NCBI GenBank assembly: GCA_905233455.1
Contig: CAJOES010000002.1
Span: forward strand, 1 to 62,684
Length of the DNA: 62,684 nt
Source of the DNA: an uncultured Synergistales bacterium
Lineage (GTDB): Bacteria > Synergistota > Synergistia > Synergistales > Aminobacteriaceae
Reading direction: 5' to 3'
In this document: positions 8,048 through 17,482 of the stretch, in pieces
Layout of the letters: every line of letters starts with the position of its first letter
Numbering within the stretch: position 1 is the stretch's first letter
Position numbers and translations under genes: made by a program
The notes under the pieces: generated by a model
Database searches by the model: none
The model's input: only the letters and a program-made list of their open reading frames with translations
What the model was told of the DNA's origin: nothing

Positions 8048-9277
8048 ATGAAAAATCTATTGGTGCTCATCTTCATATTTCTTCTGGCTTTAGGATCAGC
8101 AGTTGAAGCGGCTGAATGGCAGACTATGACATTTAATGAGGATATTGCTACAGGACTTGCAGAACTGGATCATTACTGCCTTACGCATGATGTAACTGCT
8201 GCTGATGTCCTTTGGGCAAACCACACAGAAAAGGACTCGCTTGCATCAGGAACTACGATATACCTTCCGAAGAGTCAGACTGATATGCTTGCGATATGGC
8301 AGCACGTGGGAGCATGGAAGCCTCAAGCATTAGTACCGGTAACTTCCGGAGCAGCTGCAAGAAGGCTCATAGCTCCCTCAAAGCAGGAACAGAAACAGGT
8401 ACAGCAGGTTACAGCACCGACACAAGCAACTACACCAGTTCCTGAGACTCCCAAACCTGCACAGCCCGCACCTCCCGCGCCCAAGACTGCCCCGCCCGTC
8501 AGAATCATCAACAACACCAACACCACGAACAGCAAGCCCGACCCCGCAAAGGTCATAGCACAGACGGCCAAGCCCGACAAGATTCTCACCAGCAAGCCCA
8601 GACCGAAGGCAGAAATCCCCGGACTTATGGATCCTATAATCATACTCTCACCCAACGGAGACCCCACTAACGGCCCGATGAGACTCGTTATCTCCGGCGA
8701 CAAAGTTGAAGTGGTGAAACTTCCGCAGAACGCAATCCCCAGAAAGCCGTCAATGTCTGACCTGAATATGACTATGTCGTTCGGAAGACCTGAAGACTAT
8801 CTGCCCAAGTACAATACTCTTGCAAAGCCTATACAGAACAACAACATATTCACCGCTAACCTTAACGGCAAAATGATGTGGCCTGTTGACGGCAAAATAT
8901 CATCGCCTTTCGGGAAGTGGAGAGGCAAGCACAAGCATGAAGGCATAGATATTCCCATGCCTGCAGGCACACCCATAAGGGCGGCAAAGAACGGAGTAGT
9001 TATCCGTACAGGCAACAATTCAACAATAGGCTTCAGGGGCTATGGAAATTTCATCATGCTGGATCACGGCGGAAATGTCCGGACGTTCTATGCACACTGC
9101 TCAAAGGTTGCAGTTGTTCAGGGGCAGAAGATCATGCAGGGTCAGATTATCGGCTATGTAGGCTCAACAGGAAGGTCTACTGCGAATCACCTTCACTTTG
9201 AGGTGAGGATAAATGACACTAAGGTTAACCCTGTGCCGTACCTTGCCGGCAACACACATTTAGCATCAACGAAATAA
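8048..9277 (+). CDS. LysM-like/M23 family murein endopeptidase, exported
   Basis: A 409-residue exported protein. It has a signal peptide (residues 1-21, cut after VEA), then a LysM-like segment (DHYCLTHDVTAADVLWANH...TTIYLPK, about 33-75). A long Pro/Ala/Thr/Lys-rich linker (about 90-190) precedes a C-terminal LytM/M23 metallopeptidase domain (about 275-400). Zinc ligands are visible as HEGID (HxxxD) and HLHFE, with the active-site His in YAHCS. It would cut peptide crosslinks in the cell wall or, as an EnvC/NlpD-like factor, activate amidases. Encoded between ilvA and glyQ with tight spacing. Confidence 0.88.
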   Translation: MKNLLVLIFIFLLALGSAVEAAEWQTMTFNEDIATGLAELDHYCLTHDVTAADVLWANHTEKDSLASGTTIYLPKSQTDMLAIWQHVGAWKPQALVPVTSGAAARRLIAPSKQEQKQVQQVTAPTQATTPVPETPKPAQPAPPAPKTAPPVRIINNTNTTNSKPDPAKVIAQTAKPDKILTSKPRPKAEIPGLMDPIIILSPNGDPTNGPMRLVISGDKVEVVKLPQNAIPRKPSMSDLNMTMSFGRPEDYLPKYNTLAKPIQNNNIFTANLNGKMMWPVDGKISSPFGKWRGKHKHEGIDIPMPAGTPIRAAKNGVVIRTGNNSTIGFRGYGNFIMLDHGGNVRTFYAHCSKVAVVQGQKIMQGQIIGYVGSTGRSTANHLHFEVRINDTKVNPVPYLAGNTHLASTK

Positions 9278-9296
9278 CGAAAGGAGCTAGTTATAC

Positions 9297-10208
9297 TTGA
9301 ACTTTCAGGAAATATATTTCAGGCTGCAAAATTTCTGGAGTCGTCATGACTGCGTAATACAACAGCCGTATGATATTGAGGTGGGAGCAGGGACAATGAA
9401 TCCTGCTACTGCCTTGCGCGTACTTGGCCCGGAGCCGTGGAGGGTAGCATACGTTGAACCTTCGCGCCGTCCTTCTGACGGCAGATACGGGCAGAATCCC
9501 AACAGGCTGCAGCATTACTATCAGTATCAGGTCATCATAAAGCCAGCACCGGCAAATATTCAGGAACTCTACATAGAGAGCCTTGCATCACTGGGCATTG
9601 ATCCCAATGATCATGATATACGCTTTGTTGAAGATGACTGGGAGAACCCGTCAACAGGAGCATGGGGCTTAGGCTGGGAAGTATGGCTTGACGGCATGGA
9701 AATTACGCAGTTCACGTACTTTCAGCAGCTGGGCGGACTCGATATGGAGAGCGTGCCTGCGGAGATCACATACGGGCTTGAACGCATAGCTATGTACGTG
9801 CAGAAAGTTGACAGCGTATACAGCCTTAACTGGGCAGGAAACGTAAGCTACGGTGATGTTCACCTTCAGGGGGAAATTGAGCACTCGCACTATAACTTTG
9901 AGATAGCTGATACGGATATGCTGTTTCAGCTGTTCGCAATGTATGAGGCGGAAGCAGGAAGGATACTCGACAAGGGATTTGTCCTGCCGGCATATGATTA
10001 CGTGCTGAAGAGTTCTCACACGTTCAACCTTCTTGACGCAAGAAATGCAATCAGCGTAACAGAACGTACGGGTTATATTTCACGCGTAAGGGCTTTGGCC
10101 TGCAGGTGTGCGGCGGCTTACCGCAAACAGCGCGAGGATATGAACTTCCCGCTGAAGGGCAAGTTTGCTGAAGATACGGGAAATTATTTCGACGCTGACA
10201 GGAGGTAA
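9297..10208 (+). CDS. glyQ: Glycyl-tRNA synthetase alpha subunit
   Basis: 303 residues, the usual size of the alpha chain of the heterotetrameric bacterial glycyl-tRNA synthetase. It is the class II aminoacylation core, reading [54 protein letters not shown] (split here from the family consensus) and the downstream [22 protein letters not shown]. Start chosen at TTG 9297 because the family begins MNFQEI at exactly this point and AAAGGAG lies about 11 bases upstream. glyS begins 4 bases after its stop. Confidence 0.95.
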   Translation: MNFQEIYFRLQNFWSRHDCVIQQPYDIEVGAGTMNPATALRVLGPEPWRVAYVEPSRRPSDGRYGQNPNRLQHYYQYQVIIKPAPANIQELYIESLASLGIDPNDHDIRFVEDDWENPSTGAWGLGWEVWLDGMEITQFTYFQQLGGLDMESVPAEITYGLERIAMYVQKVDSVYSLNWAGNVSYGDVHLQGEIEHSHYNFEIADTDMLFQLFAMYEAEAGRILDKGFVLPAYDYVLKSSHTFNLLDARNAISVTERTGYISRVRALACRCAAAYRKQREDMNFPLKGKFAEDTGNYFDADRR

Positions 10209-10212
10209 TATC

Positions 10213-12291
10213 ATGGCGATAAAGAATGTTTTGCTTGAGATAGGAACTGAAGAAATACCGTCAAGATTTATCCCCGATGCCCTGTCGTCATTGAAGGCAA
10301 ATGCTGAACAGTCGCTTAATGCCAGCAGGCTGGAGTTCCGTGACGTTAAGGCTTATGCCACGCCAAGAAGGCTTGTGCTGATGATTTCGGGAGTCAGTGA
10401 TGCGCAGAGCGAGCTTGTAGAGATGCTGAAAGGCCCTCCGCTGAAGACATCATACGACAATAACGGAGAACCTACGCGTGCGGCAATAGGTTTCGCTAAA
10501 GGCAAGAATGTTGACGTGAAAGACCTCAAAGAGATAGAGGTTAACGGCGTGAAATACATTGCGGCAGAGATACGGCAGGAGAGCAGGACGGCATTAGAGG
10601 TTCTTCCGGAACTCCTGAAGGGACTCATTACCGGCCTGACTTTCCCTAAGTCTATGTATTGGGACAATTCAGGCGTGAGGTTTGCACGTCCGGTGAGATG
10701 GATTGCTGCGCTCGCTGATGATAAGGTTATCCCGTTTGAGTTCGGCGGAGTCCAGAGCGGCAGGACTACTTCAGGCCACAGGTTTATGGGACGCAAGGCA
10801 ATAGAGATTCCGAACGCATCAGAGTATCTTGACCTGCTTTATGACAATAATGTTATTCTCGACCAGGAAAAACGCCTTCAGAAGATGAAAAGCTCAATCG
10901 CAAATTTGCAGAAGGATTTTGACGGAAATTATGAGGTTGAGATGGATGCAAAGATACTTGAGGAAAATTTATACCTTGTTGAATACCCTGTGCCTTTCAT
11001 AGGAAGTTTCGACAAAAAATATCTTGAGATTCCCGAAGAAGTATTAACCACTTCAATGAAGAAGAATCAAAAATATCTTGCAGTCAGGAACAAGGACAAG
11101 AAGGGAAGACTCGCAAATTACTTTGTCGGCGTGAGCAATAACCGCGTATCCAACATGAATGTGATTCGCGAGGGCAATGAACGCGTGTTGCGTGCACGTC
11201 TTGAGGATGCTGCGTTTTTCTGGGAGGAAGACCGGAAAATCCCGCTTGCGTCATACGTGGACAGGCTTAAAGCTGTAACGTATCAGGAGAAGCTCGGAAG
11301 CGTCTACGATAAGGTTATGCTTACCCGTGAGCTTGCGTTATGGCTGTGCAGTCAGTACGGCTTTGACGACATTGCATCACTGGTTGACCGTGCGGCGTAC
11401 CTGTCGAAGGCGGATCTGGTTACGTCTATGGTGTTTGAGTTCCCGGACCTGCAGGGGGTCATGGGGCGTGAGTACGCTAAGAGTTCAGGCGAGAATCCCC
11501 GCGTGTCCCTTGCACTGCATGAACAGTATCTGCCCCAGACAGCAACAGACCGTACACCGACGGACGATGTTGGAGCAATTCTCGGCATAGCGGAACGCAT
11601 ACACATAATCACTGCCTGCCACAAAGTTGGGCTTGAACCTACAGGATCACAGGATCCCTACGCACTGCGGAGGGCGGCAAGGTGCATCAACGAGATACTT
11701 TTTGCGCGCAAATACAGCTTCAACGTTGCAGAGGCGGTGAAGAAGTCATGCGGTATTAACGGCGTTGATGACGAGACATATTCACGCATAGCTGACTTCA
11801 TGAGGCAGAGGCTGCTGGTTCAGCTGAAGGAGCGCGGGGTCAGTCATGAGCTTGCATCACTCGGAATCAGTGCGGCAGGCAACGTCCCCTATCAGGCATT
11901 GCGGCTGATCGACACGTTAGAGAGCGTGAAAGGCGAAGAATGGTTCGGTGCATTGGCCGGGTCTGCTGTGAGGGTGCGGAATATCCTCCAGAAGAATGCA
12001 GGAGAGATTCAGGACGTTGAACCGGACGAATCTCTGATGACGGCTGAGGCAGAGAAGGCTCTTTATGCTGAGGTTAAGAGGCTTGAAGTTCCTGTGCGCG
12101 AGGCCGTGAGCGTATATGACTGGTCGAATCTGGCGAAAATGCTTGCGGAATTGTCGCCGGTTATCGCGAAGTTCTTTGATGACGTTATGGTCATGGATAA
12201 GGACGAAAAGGTCAGGGCTAACAGGCTTGCGTTATTGTCGGAATGCAATGCTTTGATGAAGGAAGCCGGAGACTTGAGCGTACTGGCATAA
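10213..12291 (+). CDS. glyS: Glycyl-tRNA synthetase beta subunit
   Basis: 692 residues, the full family length. The N-terminal LLEIGTEEIPSRF motif and the MKKNQKYLAV segment identify GlyS. The C-terminal part carries the helical anticodon-binding DALR-like region. It pairs with glyQ to charge tRNA-Gly. Start set at ATG 10213 because an AGGAGGT precedes it by about 6 bases. The longer reading from 10165 overlaps glyQ and lacks that site. A hairpin terminator follows at 12303. Confidence 0.95.
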   Translation: MAIKNVLLEIGTEEIPSRFIPDALSSLKANAEQSLNASRLEFRDVKAYATPRRLVLMISGVSDAQSELVEMLKGPPLKTSYDNNGEPTRAAIGFAKGKNVDVKDLKEIEVNGVKYIAAEIRQESRTALEVLPELLKGLITGLTFPKSMYWDNSGVRFARPVRWIAALADDKVIPFEFGGVQSGRTTSGHRFMGRKAIEIPNASEYLDLLYDNNVILDQEKRLQKMKSSIANLQKDFDGNYEVEMDAKILEENLYLVEYPVPFIGSFDKKYLEIPEEVLTTSMKKNQKYLAVRNKDKKGRLANYFVGVSNNRVSNMNVIREGNERVLRARLEDAAFFWEEDRKIPLASYVDRLKAVTYQEKLGSVYDKVMLTRELALWLCSQYGFDDIASLVDRAAYLSKADLVTSMVFEFPDLQGVMGREYAKSSGENPRVSLALHEQYLPQTATDRTPTDDVGAILGIAERIHIITACHKVGLEPTGSQDPYALRRAARCINEILFARKYSFNVAEAVKKSCGINGVDDETYSRIADFMRQRLLVQLKERGVSHELASLGISAAGNVPYQALRLIDTLESVKGEEWFGALAGSAVRVRNILQKNAGEIQDVEPDESLMTAEAEKALYAEVKRLEVPVREAVSVYDWSNLAKMLAELSPVIAKFFDDVMVMDKDEKVRANRLALLSECNALMKEAGDLSVLA

Positions 12292-12302
12292 AGGAATAAT
12301 GA

Positions 12303-12333
12303 AAGCTCCTCTGAAATATGGGGAGCATTTTTA
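12303..12333 (+). terminator. Rho-independent terminator after glyS
   Basis: Stem GCTCCTC/GGGGAGC (12305-12311 with 12320-12326) followed by ATTTTTAT. It lies between the convergent glyS and LysR-regulator genes. Confidence 0.85.
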
Positions 12334-13182
12334 TGCTTTCGTTACCGTCTGAATGAATGCCTTGACCTGCGGAAGTTCTGATGCAAGGTGCGAATACAGC
12401 AGCCATGTCGGACGCGTAAAAGCAGTGCCGTCCGCAAAGAATAATTCCTGCCTTATCCCGTCAAATCCCTGAAGGCATATCTCCGGCACAACTGCCCAGC
12501 CCAATCCGCGTTTCACCATCTCTACGCAGGTCTCTATACTGTCGAAATTCAGCCCGCTTTGTGTGTCATTGATGCTGTTCTCCCTGAGCCACTGCGCAAG
12601 CTCAAGCTCAAATGCACTGTCGGTTTTGTGGTTGATGTAGGGAATCCCAGCCAGCGGTTTATCCCTGTCCTGAATGCTTTTGACCGCACACACGCTTTCA
12701 CGCCCAAGCAGGATTTTCCCTTCCTTCCATGAATAGTCGCCGCGAACTATTGCCGTATTGATCTCACCGTTCATGAGCTTCATGAATATTCCCCTGCTCT
12801 GTCCCGTCGTGATATGCAGGGTAACAGCGGGGTAATCCCTCCTGAATGACACTAAGACATCAGGCAGTGTGTACCTTGCGTAATTCACCGACACGCCTGT
12901 ATTGAGAGTCCCTGAAACATACGGTTTGGACTGCTCTAATTCCTCCCGCATATCCCGGAGTTCTTCCGAAGCCCTCGTTATGTGCCGCAGTACCGTCTCG
13001 CCTTCAGGCGTGAACTGTATGCCCGTCCTTGAGCGCAGCATTAATCTTACGCCGAGTTCATTCTCGATCATGATGATTCGCTTCGATAATGCCGACTGCG
13101 TAGTGAAAAGCAGTTCTGCCGCACGGGTCATGTTGTTTGTTCTGCTTAATGCCGAAAGTATCTCAAAGTCTTTTTCGTCCAC
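12331..13182 (-). CDS. LysR-family transcriptional regulator of the citrate lyase operon
   Basis: 283 residues. The winged helix-turn-helix spans residues about 3-60 (NNMTRAAELLFTTQSALSKRI), followed by the linker helix and a LysR substrate-binding domain (about 88-280) built like a type II periplasmic-binding fold. It is divergent from citD, with the palindrome TTACG-N6-CGTAA and a sigma-70-like promoter in the gap. This is the usual arrangement of a LysR activator with its target. The co-inducer is presumably citrate or a related tricarboxylate, which is inferred from the neighbours only. Confidence 0.88.
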   Translation of the reverse strand: MDEKDFEILSALSRTNNMTRAAELLFTTQSALSKRIIMIENELGVRLMLRSRTGIQFTPEGETVLRHITRASEELRDMREELEQSKPYVSGTLNTGVSVNYARYTLPDVLVSFRRDYPAVTLHITTGQSRGIFMKLMNGEINTAIVRGDYSWKEGKILLGRESVCAVKSIQDRDKPLAGIPYINHKTDSAFELELAQWLRENSINDTQSGLNFDSIETCVEMVKRGLGWAVVPEICLQGFDGIRQELFFADGTAFTRPTWLLYSHLASELPQVKAFIQTVTKA

Positions 13183-13212
13183 CGTTCAATCATTCCTTTT
13201 GAGAATGGAATT

Positions 13213-13228
13213 TTACGAAATACCGTAA
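13213..13228. promoter_or_regulatory. Probable LysR operator, TTACG-N6-CGTAA
   Basis: A perfect 5-bp inverted repeat around ATTTTACGAAATACCGTAAT in the LysR-citD intergenic region. It ends one base before the -35 box of the cit promoter, which is where LysR activators usually bind. Confidence 0.6.
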
Positions 13229-13229
13229 T

Positions 13230-13258
13230 TTTACAACATAAAGCATGAATGATTTAAT
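13230..13258 (+). promoter_or_regulatory. Sigma-70-type promoter of the citrate lyase operon
   Basis: TTTACA (13230-13235), 17-base spacer, TTTAAT (13253-13258). It lies directly downstream of the LysR-type palindrome and about 50 bases upstream of citD. Confidence 0.6.
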
Positions 13259-13311
13259 TGCGCTATCCAACGAACACACAGAAAAATATACTGAAGGGAA
13301 GGTTTGAGACC

Positions 13312-13593
13312 GTGAATATTAACGCAGAAGCAGTGGCGGGAACTCTTGAATCAAGTGATGCTCAGGTAACCGTCAGGCCTTCGGACAGGGGATTATTTGT
13401 GCACATAGAGAGCAGTGTAATGAACCAGTACGGCAGGCAGATAAAAGCTACAGTGATTGAGACGCTTAAAGGGCTTGGCGTAAGGTTCGGAAATGTTGAA
13501 GTTGTCGACAAGGGAGCACTTGACTGCACCATTAAGGCCCGCGTTGAGTGCGCAGTAATGAGGAGCAATGACGCTTCAGAGTCCGGAGTGTAA
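13312..13593 (+). CDS. citD: Citrate lyase acyl carrier protein (gamma subunit)
   Basis: 93 residues. It carries the family signature AGTLESSDAQVTV near the N-terminus, with the Ser that receives the phosphoribosyl-dephospho-CoA prosthetic group, and VVDKGALDCTIKARVE near the C-terminus. Start set at GTG 13312 because the family begins just before the AGTLESSD block and GGGAAGG lies upstream. The longer reading from TTG 13258 would run through the promoter. The genes needed to make and attach the prosthetic group (citX, citG) and to acetylate it (citC) are not in this window. Confidence 0.9.
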   Translation: MNINAEAVAGTLESSDAQVTVRPSDRGLFVHIESSVMNQYGRQIKATVIETLKGLGVRFGNVEVVDKGALDCTIKARVECAVMRSNDASESGV

Positions 13594-13659
13594 TGGGATT
13601 ACGAGAAATCCCCGAAAGTCTCCAGACCCAAGCCGGAGAAGGTCAGACTCCGCCGCACT

Positions 13660-14526
13660 ATGATGTTCATGAACGCACAGAGGCCGGGACTCATCAAGGA
13701 CGCATACATATACGGTTCTGACAGCATAATACTTGACCTTGAAGACGCTGTTGCAGAGAACCAGAAGGATGCCGCAAGATTTTCGCTGTACCACGCGCTG
13801 AAGAATATAGATTACGGTAAAACAGAAGTCATCGTGCGCATTAACGGCCTTGACACTCCTCACTGGAAGGAAGATATACGCTGTGTAGTTGCAGGAGGGG
13901 CTGACGGCATCAGGATCGCAAAGTGTGAGAGTGCCGAAGATGTCCGCAAGGTTGAAGCTGAAGTGCTGAAGGCTGAACGCGAATTCGGCATAGAGGAAGG
14001 AAGAACGCTCCTTATGGCGGCACTTGAGAGTCCGAAAGGGATCATGAACGCATACGAGATCCTTATGGCCTCGCCGAGAATGTTCGGGTGCGCAATATCA
14101 GGCGGGGACTTCCGGAAATCCATGCACGTGCAGATTGAGCGCGACGGAATAGAAATGATGGCGGCCCGCGGAAATATGCTCATGGCGGCAAGGGCGGCAG
14201 GGCTTCAGTGTTTCGACACTATGTGGCCTAACATTGATGACATTGAAGGCTTCCAGGCAGAGGTCAGGCAGAACAGAAAGATGGGGTTTGACGGAAAAAG
14301 CGTAGTCAGCCCGAAACAGATTCAGTACGTTCATGACACGTTTGCACCAACGCCCAAAGAAATAGCCTATGCGGAGAAATTATGCCGGTCATTCAACGAA
14401 CAGGCTGATGCGGGAGTGGGAGTCTACACGGTTGATGGAAAGATGGTAGATATTCCGTTTTTCGAGGACGCAAGAAGGGTAATAGAACTTGCGAAGGCGT
14501 GCGGAGTCTATCACGGTGATCTGTAA
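13660..14526 (+). CDS. citE: Citrate lyase beta subunit (citryl-ACP lyase)
   Basis: 288 residues from the first in-frame ATG. It is a HpcH/HpaI-type TIM barrel that cleaves citryl-ACP to oxaloacetate and acetyl-ACP, with metal and substrate motifs SIILDLEDAV, VRINGLDT, MAALESPKG and KSVVSPKQI. The N-terminus is odd. Family members normally have LRRTM before the first strand, and those codons (CTC CGC CGC ACT ATG) are present just upstream in frame but have no start codon. The upstream ATG at 13593, overlapping the citD stop as TAATG with GGAG in front, is in another frame by one base. Either a one-base frameshift lies in 13596-13655 or translation starts late at 13660. Confidence 0.88.
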   Translation: MMFMNAQRPGLIKDAYIYGSDSIILDLEDAVAENQKDAARFSLYHALKNIDYGKTEVIVRINGLDTPHWKEDIRCVVAGGADGIRIAKCESAEDVRKVEAEVLKAEREFGIEEGRTLLMAALESPKGIMNAYEILMASPRMFGCAISGGDFRKSMHVQIERDGIEMMAARGNMLMAARAAGLQCFDTMWPNIDDIEGFQAEVRQNRKMGFDGKSVVSPKQIQYVHDTFAPTPKEIAYAEKLCRSFNEQADAGVGVYTVDGKMVDIPFFEDARRVIELAKACGVYHGDL

Positions 14527-14547
14527 ACGGGAGGAGGAGAATCAATC

Positions 14548-16131
14548 ATGAAAAATGCAGTCGGGCGCGAAATACCTGATGAAATACTGAAGAACGGTCG
14601 CGAAGTCTATCAGGGCAAGAACTACAAGGACGGCAAATACATAAAGAAGGCATCACCGAAATCAAGAATGTTCGTGAAGCCCCAGGAAAGCAAATTAGTC
14701 GCAACACTAAAGGAAGCCTGCATACAGTGCGGTGCTCATGACGGCATGACGTTTTCGTTTCACACGGAGCTTAGGAACGGTGATTACGTTGGTGCAATGG
14801 CGGCAAGGGTGCTGGTTGAGGAACTCGGCCTGAAGAATATTACCGTTGCAGCTACATCACTGGGAGCGGCTCAGGACGTTATCGCGGACTACATAGAGCA
14901 GGGCAGAATTACAGGTGTCCAGACTTCCGGAGTCCGCGGGAGAATAGGCGAGGTAATATCCGCAGGGAAACTTGATGCACCGGCTGTAATCCGTTCACAC
15001 GGAGGCAGACCGAGGGCAGTAGAAGCAGATGAAGTTCATATAGACATTGCATTTTTGGCGGCGGCAAGTTCTGACTGCTGCGGGAATTCGAGCGGTGTCG
15101 GCGGCAAAAATAATTTCGGTTCTATGGGGTTCGGCACTCATGACGCGCATTACGCCGATCACACAATAATAGTAACTGATACTTTAGTGGATTTCCCCAA
15201 CCTGCCTTCATCTGTGTCCGCTATTGACGTTGATGCAGTTGTAGTTGTTGATGACATAGGGGACGCTGGAAAGATCGCCACGAAAGAAGCCAGAATGACC
15301 GACAATCCCAGAGAGCTTATGATGGCAAAAAATGCGGCGGCTGTTATCGCGGCGACTCCATACTTCAAGGACGGTTTCAGCTTCCAGACTGGAGTCGGAG
15401 GTCCGTCTCTTGCAGTAAACCGCTTCCTTGAGGAACATATGCGCGAAAAGAATATCAGGATGAGTTTTGCTCTGGGCGGAACCTCAAAGGCAATATGTGA
15501 TCTCATGGACAAAGGATTTGTGCGGCATATTCTGGACACTCAGGACTTCGACACAGGAGCGGCCGCGCATATCTTCAGGACTCCGGGGCATCATGAAATC
15601 TCCTTGAGCGAGTACGCAAATGCAGGGAACAAGGGCGCATACGTCAACAAGCTGGATTATGTTGTGCTTGCTGCACTGGAGATAGATACTAACTTCAACG
15701 TGAACGTAATCACCGGTTCTGACGGCATACTCAGGGGAGCACCGGGCGGGCATCCTGACACTGCGGCAGGGTCAAAATGCTGCATCATCGTTACGCCTCT
15801 GACACGCGGCAGAATGGCTACAGTATGTGATGAAGTAGTTACGGTTACGACACCGGGCGACTGTGTTGACGTTCTCGTTACGGATTACGGGATTGCGGTT
15901 AACCCGTTAAGGCAGGATCTGATAGAGTGCCTCGACAAGGCCGGAATTGAACACGTTACGATTGAACAGCTCAGGGATAAAGCCTACAGCCTTGTTGGGA
16001 CTCCCGACAAACTTGAATGGGAAGATAAAGTTGTAGCAATCGTTGAAGCAAGAGACGGTACGGTGTTGGACGTTGTGAGGAAGATTAAGCCCCTTGACGT
16101 TAATGCTGAAGGCGAGGAAGTAAAGTTTTGA
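14548..16131 (+). CDS. citF: Citrate lyase alpha subunit (citrate:acetyl-ACP transferase)
   Basis: 527 residues, normal for CitF, which swaps acetate for citrate on the acyl carrier. The N-terminal region NAVGREIPDEI and the CoA-transferase-like core are present, along with SHGGRPRAVEADEVHIDIAF, SVSAIDVDAVVVVDDIGD and the C-terminal TDYGIAVNP block. A strong GGGAGGAGGAG lies before the ATG. Operon order citD-citE-citF-carrier-lactonase. Oxaloacetate decarboxylase is not encoded nearby. Confidence 0.95.
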   Translation: MKNAVGREIPDEILKNGREVYQGKNYKDGKYIKKASPKSRMFVKPQESKLVATLKEACIQCGAHDGMTFSFHTELRNGDYVGAMAARVLVEELGLKNITVAATSLGAAQDVIADYIEQGRITGVQTSGVRGRIGEVISAGKLDAPAVIRSHGGRPRAVEADEVHIDIAFLAAASSDCCGNSSGVGGKNNFGSMGFGTHDAHYADHTIIVTDTLVDFPNLPSSVSAIDVDAVVVVDDIGDAGKIATKEARMTDNPRELMMAKNAAAVIAATPYFKDGFSFQTGVGGPSLAVNRFLEEHMREKNIRMSFALGGTSKAICDLMDKGFVRHILDTQDFDTGAAAHIFRTPGHHEISLSEYANAGNKGAYVNKLDYVVLAALEIDTNFNVNVITGSDGILRGAPGGHPDTAAGSKCCIIVTPLTRGRMATVCDEVVTVTTPGDCVDVLVTDYGIAVNPLRQDLIECLDKAGIEHVTIEQLRDKAYSLVGTPDKLEWEDKVVAIVEARDGTVLDVVRKIKPLDVNAEGEEVKF

Positions 16132-16137
16132 TTTTGT

Positions 16138-16192
16138 TACCCCTCTGTCATTATATGACATCCCCCCTAAGCTAGGGGGGCAATGAGGGTAT
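16138..16192. repeat. Cloverleaf-like palindromic intergenic element
   Basis: Between citF and the carrier gene. The outer arms TACCCCTC/GAGGGTA enclose two perfect hairpins, TGTCA-TTATA-TGACA and CCCCCC-TAAGCTA-GGGGGG. The nested three-arm layout resembles small dispersed palindromic repeats found between genes in many bacteria. In this operon it could mark an mRNA processing or partial termination point. No second copy was seen in the window. Confidence 0.6.
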
Positions 16193-16212
16193 ACCATGAG
16201 AGGAGAATTAAA

Positions 16213-17469
16213 ATGAATCTTGCTGTTGTTGCGCTGGTGTTCTTAATCGTAGCTATAGTTCTCGGCTTCGTCAAAAAAATGAATGTCGGGTTAGTGTGTC
16301 TTGGTCTTTCCTTCATTTTAGGGCAGATAGGGAATGTTCCGACACGTACAATTTTAGGAGGATTCCCAAGCTCATTATTCCTCACGCTTCTTGGCACAAT
16401 GTTTTTCTTCAGTCTCTTGCAGGAAAATAATACCCTTGAACTGCTCTCTAAGAAAATGGTATCTCTTGTAGGGTCAAAAACATTCCTGATTCCCGTAATA
16501 ATTTATGCCGTCTCATTTATCCTCTCAGCGGCAGGACCTGGAGCTATCTCCGTTCAGGCGGTAATGATAATCTTTGCGGTATCCCTCGCAATCCAGATGA
16601 ACGCAAGCCCGATCCTAATGGGAGGCATGGCCATACTTGGAGCAGTTGGAGGAACAGCCAGCCCCATAGCACTTACGGGAATACTTGTGCGGGATCTCAC
16701 TGCCGGGACGAGCATTGGCGGACTTGCTGTGCCCGTATTCGCCGGTGTGAGCGTGGTGAACTTCATATGCGCTGTTGTGCTCTATATCGTGTACGGAGGG
16801 TTCAGACTGAAATCAGACGCAAAAATTTCTGCAGGTGAGCTTCCTCCGATGAACGGTGCACAGAAACTCTGCACGCTTGCACTAATCGCAATGATTGTCC
16901 TTGTTGTAGGGTTTCAGTATGATGTCGGCCTGATCTGCTTCATGTTAGCGTTGATCCTCATGCTTGCAGGTGTCGTCAATGAAAAGGCAGCAATGAAGCT
17001 GGTACCTTGGAGCGTGTTGATCCTCATTTGCGGCGTGAATGTCCTCATGACCATAACAAAAGCACTCGGAGGAATTGACCTTCTCGCCAGCATACTTGCC
17101 TCTATGATGAATGACGTAACTGCAACACCTGTAATCGGCCTCACTGCGGGGATAATGTCATGGTTCAGTTCCGCAAACGGCGTAGTGTTCCCGACGCTTA
17201 TACCTACAGTGCCGGATATTGTTGCGAACGTAGGCGGAAATGTTACGGCACTTCAGATGATCATAGCCATAGTAGCCAGTGCATGTGTTGCAGGTTTAAG
17301 CCCTCTTTCAACCGGCGGAAGTCTTGTGCTTGCCTCATACACGCAGGGCACTAACGCATCAGACAAGGAGCAGGCTTCAATCTTCGCAAAACTCTTCGGA
17401 ACTTCCTTTATGGTTGTGATGGTTGTAGTTATATTTGCATTAGTCGGCGGGTTTAAGCTGTTCAGCTAG
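16213..17469 (+). CDS. MatC/DcuC-like dicarboxylate or citrate carrier
   Basis: 418 residues with about 11-12 hydrophobic segments and the N-terminal block of MatC-type carriers (FVKKMNVGLVCLGLSFILG). It also has a Gly/Ala-rich re-entrant-type segment (ILGAVGGTASPIALTGIL) and a second related half (WFSSANGVVFPTLIPTVP). Start set at ATG 16213, which has AGGAG 7 bases upstream. The reading from 16183 adds ten residues from the palindromic element. Its place directly behind citF makes it the probable uptake or exchange carrier for citrate or its products. Substrate is inferred from context. Confidence 0.8.
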   Translation: MNLAVVALVFLIVAIVLGFVKKMNVGLVCLGLSFILGQIGNVPTRTILGGFPSSLFLTLLGTMFFFSLLQENNTLELLSKKMVSLVGSKTFLIPVIIYAVSFILSAAGPGAISVQAVMIIFAVSLAIQMNASPILMGGMAILGAVGGTASPIALTGILVRDLTAGTSIGGLAVPVFAGVSVVNFICAVVLYIVYGGFRLKSDAKISAGELPPMNGAQKLCTLALIAMIVLVVGFQYDVGLICFMLALILMLAGVVNEKAAMKLVPWSVLILICGVNVLMTITKALGGIDLLASILASMMNDVTATPVIGLTAGIMSWFSSANGVVFPTLIPTVPDIVANVGGNVTALQMIIAIVASACVAGLSPLSTGGSLVLASYTQGTNASDKEQASIFAKLFGTSFMVVMVVVIFALVGGFKLFS

Positions 17470-17482
17470 GGAGGTGCTGAGA

